DNA from: CAYGUK01 sp964352985
Lineage (GTDB): Bacteria; Pseudomonadota; Gammaproteobacteria; JAHCLG01
Reading direction: 5' to 3'
Length of the DNA: 19,485 nt
Assembly: GCA_964352985.1 (NCBI GenBank)
Contig: CAYGUK010000077.1
Location: forward strand, 1 to 19,485
Of this stretch, positions 1 to 7,262 are shown in pieces. Each line of letters opens with the position of its first letter. The stretch's first letter is position 1. The notes beneath the pieces are model-generated. The model saw only the letters and a program-made list of their open reading frames with translations, searched no databases and was not told the origin of the DNA. A program made the position numbers and the translations under genes.

Positions 1-566
1 GCCTGAGCCATTTCTGCGCCAATTGGTCCTGCCCCTAATACAATTAAATGTGATGGCTTTTCTTCTAGCGAAAAAATCGTTTCGTTTGTCAAATAATCTA
101 TTTTTTCGATTCCATTAATGGGAGGGATAAACGCTCTTGAACCGGTTGCAATAACAAATCGTCTAGCTTTTATAATATCACCATCATCGGTTTTGAATTC
201 TTTAGCATTGAGGAATTGTCCAGAAGTCGTTAACACATTGACACCTAAATCATTAAAACGCTCAACCGAATCATGAGGTTCAATTTGAGCTATCACATCT
301 TTCACATGTGATTTTACTAGCATAAAATTAACATCTGGTTCGACACTGGTAATACCATATTTTTTAGCTAATCGCATAGTCTGCGCGCATTTACCGGCTG
401 CTAATAATGCTTTTGATGGCACACATCCATAATTTAGACAATCACCACCCATTTTATGATTTTCAAGTAAGACGACGCTCGCCCCCATTTGCACGGCACC
501 GCTTGCGACACTCAAACCACCTGAACCCGCACCAATCACACATAAATCAACTCTTATCTCACTCAT
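1..566 (-). CDS. FAD-dependent pyridine nucleotide-disulfide oxidoreductase (mercuric reductase / lipoamide dehydrogenase-like), partial
   Basis: Only the first 188 codons lie in the window; the C-terminal part is cut by the left edge. The N-terminus has the FAD-binding GAGSGG motif (residues 12-17), and the redox-active cysteine pair sits in GGDCLNYGCVPSK (Cys43 and Cys48). A second dinucleotide-binding motif, GAGPIG (178-183), begins the NAD(P) domain just before the edge. This is the class I flavoprotein disulfide reductase layout. The family moves electrons from NAD(P)H through FAD to a disulfide or a metal; the substrate here is unknown. The ATG overlaps the end of the upstream membrane-protein gene by 8 nt, and an AAAGGAG ribosome-binding site lies inside that gene, so the two are probably translationally coupled. 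The Asp before the first redox Cys argues against a housekeeping lipoamide dehydrogenase, which usually has GGTCLN. The dimer-interface His-Glu pair would be beyond the window. Confidence 0.9.
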   Translation of the reverse strand, partial: MSEIRVDLCVIGAGSGGLSVASGAVQMGASVVLLENHKMGGDCLNYGCVPSKALLAAGKCAQTMRLAKKYGITSVEPDVNFMLVKSHVKDVIAQIEPHDSVERFNDLGVNVLTTSGQFLNAKEFKTDDGDIIKARRFVIATGSRAFIPPINGIEKIDYLTNETIFSLEEKPSHLIVLGAGPIGAEMAQ

Positions 567-1281
567 TTGCGGCTCCTTTGCGGGCTTTGATTCGTTTATA
601 AATAATAGGGATCATCGATAAAATCGCTAGACCTATTAATGGTGCTAAAATTTCTGGTTTAAAAATAATACCTAAATCTGGAGTTTTGCCTTGATCAAAT
701 ATCGCACCCAATCCATTTCCAATTAACACATAGACAAATGAACCAGGAATTATACCTGCAAGCGTTGTGAAAAAATAAACGGGTAATCGAACATTTAAAA
801 TTGCAGGAACAATATTTACTAACCAAAATGGAAATAATGGCACTAAGCGTAATACTAACATGTAACTAATCGCATTCTCTTGAAAACCCTTCTCCATTTT
901 CTGAACAAAAGGCCCTGCTTTATTCGCAAAAAATTCTCCCACAGCAGTTTTAGCGGCTAAGAAAATGATAGTCGCCCCGACTGTGGCACTAAAAACAACA
1001 AAGATAGTACCAAGCCAAGTACCAAATAAAAAACCACCGATCAATGTTAAAATGGTTGCGCCAGGAATAGATACCGCAACGGCTATCGTATAAACAATGA
1101 TATATAGTAATACGGCTAACACATAGTGGCTACTCGTCCACTGTAACAAAACACCTCTTTTTTCTCTTAATAAATCAAAGCTAAGGTATTCATATAAATG
1201 GAAGTAAAAAAATAAACCCAATGCAACTAATAGCACAATTATCGGTATAAATCGGGAAAAAGAGAATGATTTTTCTTTCAT
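559..1281 (-). CDS. TVP38/TMEM64 (DedA-superfamily) inner-membrane protein
   Basis: A 240-residue polytopic protein with hydrophobic stretches near residues 10-29, 52-75, 78-110, 138-160, 166-188 and 209-227. Family hallmarks are visible: the glycine-rich LIGGFLFG block (80-87) and the LRLVPLFPFWLVN segment (144-156), where an Arg is followed by two prolines inside a re-entrant or membrane region. DedA/TVP38 proteins are implicated in lipid scrambling, undecaprenyl-phosphate recycling and membrane homeostasis; the exact substrate of this one cannot be read from sequence. The C-terminus is basic (YKRIKARKG), consistent with a cytoplasmic end. The ATG is preceded by an AAGGAC ribosome-binding site. 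Its stop codon lies inside the next gene, a disulfide reductase. I recall fusions of these two families in other bacteria, so a functional partnership is plausible but inferred. Confidence 0.87.
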   Translation of the reverse strand: MKEKSFSFSRFIPIIVLLVALGLFFYFHLYEYLSFDLLREKRGVLLQWTSSHYVLAVLLYIIVYTIAVAVSIPGATILTLIGGFLFGTWLGTIFVVFSATVGATIIFLAAKTAVGEFFANKAGPFVQKMEKGFQENAISYMLVLRLVPLFPFWLVNIVPAILNVRLPVYFFTTLAGIIPGSFVYVLIGNGLGAIFDQGKTPDLGIIFKPEILAPLIGLAILSMIPIIYKRIKARKGAANE

Positions 1282-1368
1282 ATTGTCAGTCCTTTTATAG
1301 ATTGTTGGTATTTATCGATTAGATGCAAGTAAATGGAATATGTTACAGAATAATTTATCAATCCGCTA

Positions 1369-2154
1369 TCATTTGGCTGATAGTTTGAATAAATTGAAGT
1401 AATTATGAGTTGTTGTGGCGGCAAATTCCTCATATTTTACGCCCCGTAAATCCGCCAAGAATTTAGCGGTGTGGTGAAGATACGCGGGTTCATTACTTTT
1501 TCCACGATGTGGTGTTGGTGCTAAATAAGGCGCATCAGTTTCAATTAAGAGCCTATCTTTCGGTATTTCTTTTGCAACTAACTGCAAGGCTTTCGCATTT
1601 TTGAACGTCACCACACCAGAAAATGAAATATAAAAATTCATTTCCATCGCTAGTTTTGCAATATCCATAGTTGATGAAAAACAATGCATCACACCCCCAA
1701 CAAGTGCCGCATTTTCTTCTTTTAAGATCTTCATCGTATCGTTATCAGCATCACGCATATGAATAATGAGAGGTAGATTCGTTTTAATTGCTGCTTGAAT
1801 GTGGCGACGAAATCTCTCATGTTGTTTTGCTTGCAAATCAGGTTCTGGCGTCCGGTAATAATCTAATCCTGTTTCACCAATTGCAACGACTTTGGGATGG
1901 CTTGTAGCATTAATCAAATCTTCAACACTTGGATCATATGTTTCATTTTCATTAGGATGAACACCTACAGAAGCAGAAATATCAGGATAATTTACAGCGA
2001 TAGATAAAACTTCATCAAGATGTTCCCAATCGATAGCAACACATAACATATGAGAAACATCATTTTTTTTAGCCCTCTCTATTGCTAAATTTAATTGTGT
2101 TTCATAGTTTGTTAGATCCAAACAATTTAAATGACAATGGGAATCAACAATCAT
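1369..2154 (-). CDS. tatD: TatD-family metal-dependent deoxyribonuclease (YcfH type)
   Basis: This is a 261-residue TIM-barrel amidohydrolase-like nuclease, a normal length for the family. Metal ligands and signatures are in order: His6 and His8 in SHCHLN, Glu94 in GETGLDYY, His132 in IIHMRDAD, His157 in MHCFS, and Asp207 in ETDAPYLAP. TatD enzymes are Mg-dependent DNases with 3'-5' exonuclease activity, linked to DNA repair and fragmentation. The position after holB and pilZ matches Pseudomonas and, apart from pilZ, E. coli ycfH, so this is the YcfH paralogue rather than the one in the tat operon. The start lies 5 nt after the pilZ stop; only a weak AAAGAT-like ribosome-binding site is seen, so translation may depend on coupling. 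No terminator is apparent in the 87 nt that follow. Confidence 0.93.
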   Translation of the reverse strand: MIVDSHCHLNCLDLTNYETQLNLAIERAKKNDVSHMLCVAIDWEHLDEVLSIAVNYPDISASVGVHPNENETYDPSVEDLINATSHPKVVAIGETGLDYYRTPEPDLQAKQHERFRRHIQAAIKTNLPLIIHMRDADNDTMKILKEENAALVGGVMHCFSSTMDIAKLAMEMNFYISFSGVVTFKNAKALQLVAKEIPKDRLLIETDAPYLAPTPHRGKSNEPAYLHHTAKFLADLRGVKYEEFAATTTHNYFNLFKLSAK

Positions 2155-2159
2155 CTTTA

Positions 2160-2519
2160 TTACAACGTATGTGTAGCACGCTCTGCTTTTTCAGAGCCCG
2201 CAAGTACGGTTTCTATTTTTTTAATTAATGTGCCTGATTTATCTTCTAGAATTTGCACCCCAACACCTGCCGCACGACCACCTTGCGCACCTCGAGGTGT
2301 GATCCATACTACTTTACCTTTAAATTGTAATCTTTCAGGCTCATCCATAAATTGGATAATAATAAATACTTCATCACCTAATTTAAAATTTTGATTAGTT
2401 GGAATAAATAAAGCACCACCTTTAATAAATGGCATATAGGAAGAATAAAGCGCAGCTTTGTCTTTAATACTAAGGGTTAAAATATTCTTCTTACTATCAT
2501 CTACTGCATCAGTTGTCAT
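2160..2519 (-). CDS. pilZ: PilZ-domain protein (type IV pilus assembly PilZ type)
   Basis: This is a 119-residue single-domain protein. The core runs from about residue 13 to 90, with the segments FKLGDEVFIIIQF (45-57), FKGKVVWITPRG (66-77) and AAGVGVQI (83-90) typical of PilZ beta strands. The N-terminal RxxxR and the (D/N)xSxxG motifs used by c-di-GMP-binding PilZ domains are not present; the equivalent loop reads YMPFIKGGALF. This matches the founding PilZ protein of Pseudomonas, which works in type IV pilus assembly with PilB/FimX-type partners and does not bind c-di-GMP itself. The gap to holB is 2 nt and to tatD 5 nt, so it is deep inside one operon. Presence of the gene implies type IV pili elsewhere in the genome; that is an inference. 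Confidence 0.88.
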   Translation of the reverse strand: MTTDAVDDSKKNILTLSIKDKAALYSSYMPFIKGGALFIPTNQNFKLGDEVFIIIQFMDEPERLQFKGKVVWITPRGAQGGRAAGVGVQILEDKSGTLIKKIETVLAGSEKAERATHTL

Positions 2520-2521
2520 TT

Positions 2522-3520
2522 CTATCGCTCACCAAATAGTATTAATACGTGTATAAATAAATCTTCTAAAAATAGCTGCTCGTTTAATGCGATTTTCAAT
2601 ATATGTTGTCGCCACTTTTCTTGTAAATATGTGTGAAAAATAAAAATTTTCACTAGTGATAGCTCATCACATTGCGATTTTATTTGTGCTACATAATTAG
2701 TATACAATAATCTATCTTCAACTATGCCTAATTTATAGTGAATGATTGCTTTTGTCCAGTGAGTTAGACAAAGTAAAACATACTGTGTTACATGTTCATG
2801 CTTAAGATTTTCAATTACTCTCGATACTGATTGGTTTAATGAAATCAAATTGACTATCCCCATTTGAAATTCATTGTGCCAAGTTAAAAAACCCTCCTGT
2901 GCATAAGCCAAACTCAATAAGGGGGAATTATTCGTGAGAGTTAATAGTGTTTTATTGTCAATTTGTTTTTCCATTTGTTGATTTTCATGTAACCACACTC
3001 GAGCATCATTAACGCTTGGGCCTATACAATTTATTTTTTGCACACGACTCAATATTGTTGCTGATAATAAAGCCGGCCGCTCACTCAATAGGACTATTAG
3101 TGTATTTTTGCCCGGCTCTTCTAATGTTTTCAATAATGCATTTTGACTAGCATGATTCATATTTTCAGCAAGTTGAATTAATACAACACGGTAACCACTT
3201 AAAAGTGGCGTTTGGTTTAGTTCATTAATAGCTTGCCTGATTTGATCGACTTTTATATTGCCATCTTTTTTTTCTGGTTTTATTAAATAAAAATCAGGGT
3301 GTTTCTCTGTCGAATACAAAAGACAAGATTTACATTTACGACAAGCATTCACTTCTTTTTTATTTTCACACATGATAAAACCAATAAACGCCTTTGCAAT
3401 TTGGCTTTTTCCCACTCCCTTCATACCAGAGAATAAAATAGCATGCGGTAGTTGTTTGAAGATTTTTAAACATAGTTGCCATAAGGGCTTTTGCCAGGGA
3501 TAAATATCAAAATAATCCAT
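2522..3520 (-). CDS. holB: DNA polymerase III subunit delta' (clamp loader)
   Basis: This is a 332-residue AAA+ clamp-loader subunit that helps load the beta sliding clamp. The P-loop is GMKGVGKS (32-39), so unlike E. coli delta' the lysine is kept. A zinc module follows with Cys51, Cys60, Cys63 and Cys66. The diagnostic LLKTLEEP block is at 129-136. The usual SRC sensor motif appears as LSRV (157-160), with Val in place of Cys. The C-terminal third is poorly conserved, as expected for the collar domain. An excellent AAGGAGG ribosome-binding site lies at the end of tmk, 12 nt upstream. The tmk-holB-pilZ-tatD order is the standard gammaproteobacterial one. Confidence 0.92.
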   Translation of the reverse strand: MDYFDIYPWQKPLWQLCLKIFKQLPHAILFSGMKGVGKSQIAKAFIGFIMCENKKEVNACRKCKSCLLYSTEKHPDFYLIKPEKKDGNIKVDQIRQAINELNQTPLLSGYRVVLIQLAENMNHASQNALLKTLEEPGKNTLIVLLSERPALLSATILSRVQKINCIGPSVNDARVWLHENQQMEKQIDNKTLLTLTNNSPLLSLAYAQEGFLTWHNEFQMGIVNLISLNQSVSRVIENLKHEHVTQYVLLCLTHWTKAIIHYKLGIVEDRLLYTNYVAQIKSQCDELSLVKIFIFHTYLQEKWRQHILKIALNEQLFLEDLFIHVLILFGER

Positions 3521-3532
3521 AACGCCCTCCTT

Positions 3533-4165
3533 TTAAAATAATTTATCTTGTAACGTTTGGCATATTGCTAGTTTCACATTATTCGGAGACACAGATGCGT
3601 CAATAATCGCATAACGATTAGGAAAAGAATTTGCACGAGTAAGATATCCCTCACGAATTCGCTGAAAAAATTGTTTTTTTTCTACTTCAATACGATCTCG
3701 ATTTGCTCGTTTTTTAATTCTAGAGAGTCCCACATCAACTGGCGCATCGAGTAGCAAGGTTAAATCAGGCCGTAAATCACCTTGCACCCACTGCTCTAAA
3801 AATTCAATTCTTTTAATATCTATTCCACGACCATAACCTTGATAAGCAAAACTCGCATCGGTAAACCTATCGCAAATCACCCAATTCCCTGCCTCTAATG
3901 CTGGTAAAATTTTTGCGGCTAGATGTTGTGCTCGACCTGCAAATAACAACATAAGCTCGGTATCATAAGTCATTTTTTCATCATAATGGGTTAAAATAAC
4001 TTGGCGTATTGCTTCGGCAATGGGTGTACCACCAGGTTCTCGTGTTTGTATCGTTGCTATACCTTGATCATGTAAAAACTGTTGTACGACTTTTACCGAG
4101 GAAGATTTTCCTACGCCTTCGATTCCTTCAAGTGTAATAAATTTTCCACGTTGTAAATTCGTCAT
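3533..4165 (-). CDS. tmk: Thymidylate kinase
   Basis: A 210-residue dTMP kinase that phosphorylates dTMP to dTDP with ATP, an essential step toward dTTP. The P-loop is GIEGVGKS (14-21), TREPGGTPIAEAIR (41-54) is the substrate-binding stretch, and DRFTDASFAYQGYGRG begins at residue 99 and contains the family DR(F/Y) motif. The arginine-rich lid (residues 149-158, R-x-x-x-R-x-x-R-x-R) closes over ATP. Length and motifs are normal. The chosen ATG has AGGA 6 nt upstream; another ATG 4 nt earlier is out of frame. Gaps are 8 nt to mltG and 12 nt to holB. Confidence 0.95.
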   Translation of the reverse strand: MTNLQRGKFITLEGIEGVGKSSSVKVVQQFLHDQGIATIQTREPGGTPIAEAIRQVILTHYDEKMTYDTELMLLFAGRAQHLAAKILPALEAGNWVICDRFTDASFAYQGYGRGIDIKRIEFLEQWVQGDLRPDLTLLLDAPVDVGLSRIKKRANRDRIEVEKKQFFQRIREGYLTRANSFPNRYAIIDASVSPNNVKLAICQTLQDKLF

Positions 4166-4173
4166 TCATTTTC

Positions 4174-5415
4174 CTATTGAATTAAAGTTGAATAATTGAA
4201 AGGTGCGCAATGGTGACCGTTGAAATGATCTGGAAATAATTTACTGCAAACATTCTGGTGATAACATATTTGCTGGGTCTTAAGATAAGCTAGTCCGCCA
4301 CCTTCTTGCCACACTTGATAACAATTCTCTGGAATTATTTCAGACGGTGGTATTAATTGATCTTCCACCTTAGCACTTGGAGCCATGTCTTTTTGCGCAG
4401 TTCGTTTTTTTCGATTACGCAAATATTCAACTATTGCATTACGATGATCTTTCAAATTATTTGTAAAAACATGACTGCCATCACCTCTCGCTACAAAGTA
4501 AAGCGCCTTACCTTTTTCAGGATGTAGCGCCGCAGTAATAGAACTAACAGAAGGAATAGCAATCGGTGTGGGCGGTAATCCTTTATATAAATAAGTATTA
4601 TAAGGTGTATCGACACGCATATTTTCTCGCGTTAAATTACCCTGATATTTTTCTCCTAGCCCATAAATTACAGTCGGATCAAATTGTAACAACATATTTT
4701 TTTCTAAACGCCGTATTAAAACGCCAGCAATTTTTGGTTTTTCACTATTTAATGCCGTCTCTTTTTCAATGAGTGATGCCGCAATTAAAGCTTGATAAGA
4801 GTTTTTATATGGTAAATTATCTACTCTATTTTCCCATGCTTTTGATAAATGCGACTGCATAGTGTTATAAGCGCGTTTTAAAAAATCAACGTCGGAACTC
4901 CCTTCAGGGAAATGATAAGTATCAGGATAAAACATACCTTCAGGATGTTGGTTAGGATGCCCAATTGCAGCCATGATTTGTTGCGGCGTTTTATTTTGTA
5001 ATGTGTGCTGTAATTGTTGGCAATTATTTACAGCATCCATCACTTCTTTAAACGTCCACCCTTCGAGTAATGTTAAGCGTGATTGAATTACTTTACCATT
5101 AACAATTTGATTGAGCAGTTCGGCTGGTTTAATGGGACCATTAAATTGATAATGCCCAGCTTTAATATTCCCCGCCTGCTCATGAAATTTTGCCATTAAG
5201 ATAAATAACTTTGGATGAGTTAAATAACCTTTATGATGAAAATCATTCGCAAACTTAGTTAAGGATGTGCCGGGTTTTAAAATATAATCGACATGTTGTC
5301 CTGCTGGAATAACTGGCGTATTAAGAAAATGGAACCATTTTGAGGCATAGATCACAATAATAAACACAATAGTAAAAATTAATATATAGCGTATGATCTT
5401 AAAACCGGCTCTCAT
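4174..5415 (-). CDS. mltG: Endolytic murein transglycosylase MltG with Cys-rich C-terminal extension
   Basis: The product has 413 residues. An N-terminal membrane anchor (about 7-25) is followed by a periplasmic LysM-like region (about 42-110) and the YceG/MltG catalytic domain (about 115-335). Signatures include EGMFYPDTYHFPEG (159-172), the IEKET motif (216-220) with the catalytic Glu, and LLQFDPTVIYGLGEKYQGNL (242-261). The enzyme cuts nascent glycan strands at the inner membrane. I chose the ATG at 5415 over an in-frame GTG at 5424 because AGGTG sits 6 nt before the ATG and would overlap the GTG. E. coli MltG is about 340 residues; here some 77 residues follow the fold and contain Cys365, Cys384, Cys390 and Cys403. 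It appears to be the first gene of its block, with a candidate promoter upstream. Confidence 0.93.
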   Translation of the reverse strand: MRAGFKIIRYILIFTIVFIIVIYASKWFHFLNTPVIPAGQHVDYILKPGTSLTKFANDFHHKGYLTHPKLFILMAKFHEQAGNIKAGHYQFNGPIKPAELLNQIVNGKVIQSRLTLLEGWTFKEVMDAVNNCQQLQHTLQNKTPQQIMAAIGHPNQHPEGMFYPDTYHFPEGSSDVDFLKRAYNTMQSHLSKAWENRVDNLPYKNSYQALIAASLIEKETALNSEKPKIAGVLIRRLEKNMLLQFDPTVIYGLGEKYQGNLTRENMRVDTPYNTYLYKGLPPTPIAIPSVSSITAALHPEKGKALYFVARGDGSHVFTNNLKDHRNAIVEYLRNRKKRTAQKDMAPSAKVEDQLIPPSEIIPENCYQVWQEGGGLAYLKTQQICYHQNVCSKLFPDHFNGHHCAPFNYSTLIQ

Positions 5416-5480
5416 ATCAATCACCTATATAGTTAACCATTGTCATCAAACCAACATCACTTATATCACGAATAGGCGAA

Positions 5481-5489
5481 ATTATATCA
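5481..5489 (-). promoter_or_regulatory. Candidate extended -10 promoter for mltG-tmk-holB-pilZ-tatD
   Basis: On the minus strand the sequence reads TGATATAAT, a perfect TGn-TATAAT extended -10. No good -35 hexamer is present at 15-18 nt upstream, where the fabF-distal hairpin lies. Expected start of transcription is near 5474, giving a leader of about 60 nt before the mltG ATG. Confidence 0.5.
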
Positions 5490-5493
5490 GGTA

Positions 5494-5521
5494 AATTCCC
5501 TGAAGCCTCCCTCAGGGAATT
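5494..5521 (-). terminator. Hairpin after fabF (weak or partial terminator)
   Basis: A perfect 10-bp inverted repeat, AATTCCCTGA and TCAGGGAATT, is separated by 8 nt, starting 15 nt after the fabF stop on the minus strand. Only a short TTT follows, so it may be an attenuator or an mRNA-stabilising stem rather than a full terminator. It separates the fab cluster from the mltG block. Confidence 0.5.
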
Positions 5522-5536
5522 AATAAAATTGGATAA

Positions 5537-6787
5537 TCACTCATTAAATTTAGCGAACACAAGACTACCGTTAGTGCCCCCAAATCCTAATGAATTTGAT
5601 AAACTGACATTAATTTTACGTTGTTGTGCGACATGTGCAACGAGATTAAAATTTTCTAAACCTTCTTCAGGATTATCAAGATTAATTGTTGGTGGTGCAA
5701 CTTGATCGCGAATTGCTAACACCGAAAATATTGCCTCAACTGCACCTGCGGCCCCTAATAAGTGACCTGTCATAGATTTAGTTGAACTAATCGCAATGTC
5801 ATTCGTTTTATCAGCAAATAACTTTTGAATTGCTAGACATTCTTGTTTATCACCTGCCGGTGTTGATGTTGCATGGGCATTGATATAATCAACATCCTCT
5901 GGCGAAATGCCGGCGTCATCTAGTGCATTTTTCATTGAGTTGACTGAACCCATACCATCTGTTCTTGGCATTGTCATATGAAACGCATCAGCACTCATCC
6001 CAAAACCACTAAGCTCAGCATAAATATTTGCACCACGATTTTTAGCATGTTCATATTCTTCAAGAACAATAACACCTGCGCCATCCCCTAAGACAAATCC
6101 ATCGCGATCTCTATCCCATGGACGAGAGGCTTTTTCAGGATCATTATTACGCGTCGATAATGCTCGCATCGCAGCAAAACCAAGTAGCCCAAGCGAGCAA
6201 GTCGCCATTTCAGATCCACCTGCGATCATCACATCAGCATCACCATAAGCAATCGAACGAGCTGCCATTCCGATGTTATGCGTACCTGAAGTACATGCGG
6301 TCACCACAGCGATATTTGGACCACGATATCCATATTTAATCGACAAATGGCCTGCTAGCATATTAATAATGACCCCAGGAATAAACATGGGCGAAATTCG
6401 ACGCAATTTATTTTGCATTAATAATCGATGAGAATTTTCAATTAAAGGGAGTCCTCCGATACCAGACCCAATTGCAAAACCAATTCTATCTGCATTTTCA
6501 GGTTCAGTATGTAAACCAGCATCCTCAATCGCTTGTATTGCAGCAGCCATCCCATAGCGAATAAACATATCTGTTTTTCGGATGAGTTTTGCATCCATGT
6601 ATTTTTCTGCATCGAAATTCTTAACTGATGCGCTTATTTGGCAAGCACATTTTTCGATGCCATAGCAATCCTCTACTTTGGTAACACCACTTTTACCAGC
6701 TAAAAGTGCTGACCAAGTATCTTCAACATTCAAGCCTAGCGGAGTCACCGCGCCTAAGCCCGTCACAACTATACGTCGTTCTCTCAC
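5537..6787 (-). CDS. fabF: Beta-ketoacyl-ACP synthase II
   Basis: A 416-residue condensing enzyme (E. coli 413) that elongates acyl-ACP with malonyl-ACP. The Cys-His-His triad is Cys165 in TACTSGTHN, His305 in NAHATSTPAGD and His342 in STKSMTGHLLGAAGAVEA, with Lys337 in the same block. GFGGTNGSLVF ends the fold. Translation starts at a GTG: GGAGG lies 7 nt upstream, and the product then begins MRERRIVVTGLG, colinear with known FabF. An ATG 4 nt earlier is out of frame and too close to the GGAGG; it would give only about 22 codons. It is the last gene of the fab cluster, 64 nt after acpP, with a hairpin in that gap. The pabC gene found after fabF in Pseudomonas and E. coli is absent here. Confidence 0.96.
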   Translation of the reverse strand: MRERRIVVTGLGAVTPLGLNVEDTWSALLAGKSGVTKVEDCYGIEKCACQISASVKNFDAEKYMDAKLIRKTDMFIRYGMAAAIQAIEDAGLHTEPENADRIGFAIGSGIGGLPLIENSHRLLMQNKLRRISPMFIPGVIINMLAGHLSIKYGYRGPNIAVVTACTSGTHNIGMAARSIAYGDADVMIAGGSEMATCSLGLLGFAAMRALSTRNNDPEKASRPWDRDRDGFVLGDGAGVIVLEEYEHAKNRGANIYAELSGFGMSADAFHMTMPRTDGMGSVNSMKNALDDAGISPEDVDYINAHATSTPAGDKQECLAIQKLFADKTNDIAISSTKSMTGHLLGAAGAVEAIFSVLAIRDQVAPPTINLDNPEEGLENFNLVAHVAQQRKINVSLSNSLGFGGTNGSLVFAKFNE

Positions 6788-6808
6788 TCATTATCCTCCA
6801 AACAACAA

Positions 6809-6836
6809 AGGCTGGACCAAAAATTAAAACCAGCCT
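6809..6836 (-). terminator. Intergenic hairpin between acpP and fabF, possible attenuator
   Basis: The 7-bp GC-rich arms AGGCTGG and CCAGCCT flank a 14-nt AT-rich loop. On the minus strand the stem is followed by TTGTTGTTT. This could terminate part of the acpP transcripts or stabilise the acpP 3' end, which would fit the high demand for ACP relative to FabF. The tract is imperfect, so read-through is expected. Confidence 0.45.
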
Positions 6837-6851
6837 CTGTTAGACAAGTCA

Positions 6852-7100
6852 TTATTGCTCTTGTTTTTCAAGATGAGATTCAATGTAATCGATAGCTTCT
6901 TGAATGGTACTAATTTTTTCTGCTTCTTCATCAGGAATTTCAGTTTCAAATTCTTCTTCTAAAGCCATTACCAACTCAACGGTATCTAATGAATCCGCGC
7001 CAAGATCATCAACAAAAGAAGCGTCGTTGCGCACTTCATCTTCTTTTACACCTAGTTGCTCAATTACAATTTTCTTAACGCGTTCTTCTACTGTACTCAT
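6852..7100 (-). CDS. acpP: Acyl carrier protein
   Basis: An 82-residue acidic helical carrier (E. coli 78). The 4'-phosphopantetheine site is Ser37 in the DDLGADSLDTVELVMALEEE segment. Acyl chains are carried on this arm through FabD, FabH, FabG and FabF, all encoded next to it. The upstream gap of 162 nt is the longest in the cluster and holds a candidate promoter, consistent with separate high expression. A GAGGA ribosome-binding site lies 10 nt before the ATG. The C-terminal HLEKQEQ is slightly longer than in E. coli. Confidence 0.97.
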   Translation of the reverse strand: MSTVEERVKKIVIEQLGVKEDEVRNDASFVDDLGADSLDTVELVMALEEEFETEIPDEEAEKISTIQEAIDYIESHLEKQEQ

Positions 7101-7187
7101 GTCAAAAGTTTCCTCGTGATTGACAAATTTAATTCGTAACTATTTATCACAAAATAACTAGTTACCTAAAGTCTTTACTGCACCGGT

Positions 7188-7215
7188 AGTTTATTCAATT
7201 CAATCAAAGTTGCAA
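7188..7215 (-). promoter_or_regulatory. Candidate acpP promoter
   Basis: On the minus strand a -35 TTGCAA (7210-7215) is separated by 16 nt from a -10 TAAACT (7188-7193). The start would be near 7181, giving an acpP leader of about 80 nt. A second TTGCAA lies just upstream (7219-7224); because the hexamer is itself palindromic, the pair could also be an operator. The -10 is only a moderate match. Confidence 0.4.
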
Positions 7216-7262
7216 GTTTTGCAATGATTTATTTTTGAATAAAAGCACCGAAAACATACAAT

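Noticed and set aside
407..601. A 64-codon plus-strand open frame
   Set aside because: It lies opposite the conserved flavoprotein and has a His/Arg-rich nonsense composition.
1282..1368. Possible promoter or terminator between tatD and the TVP38 gene
   Set aside because: TTGATA- and TTGCAT-like hexamers are present, but none has a good -10 at 15-18 nt, and no GC-rich stem is seen.
3041..3050. HolB SRC sensor motif replaced by SRV
   Set aside because: Delta' subunits vary here and the rest of the protein is intact; this is not good evidence of altered function.
5416..5424. GTG start for mltG, adding three residues
   Set aside because: The AGGTG ribosome-binding site would overlap the GTG; it is well spaced for the ATG at 5415.
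6289..6315. FabF active site TACTSGTHN looked different from the TACATG form
   Set aside because: E. coli FabF has TACTSGVHN, so this is normal.
7225..7262. Small inverted repeat TTTATT/AATAAA after fabG as a terminator
   Set aside because: It is a pure AT stem without a T-tract, expected by chance here.
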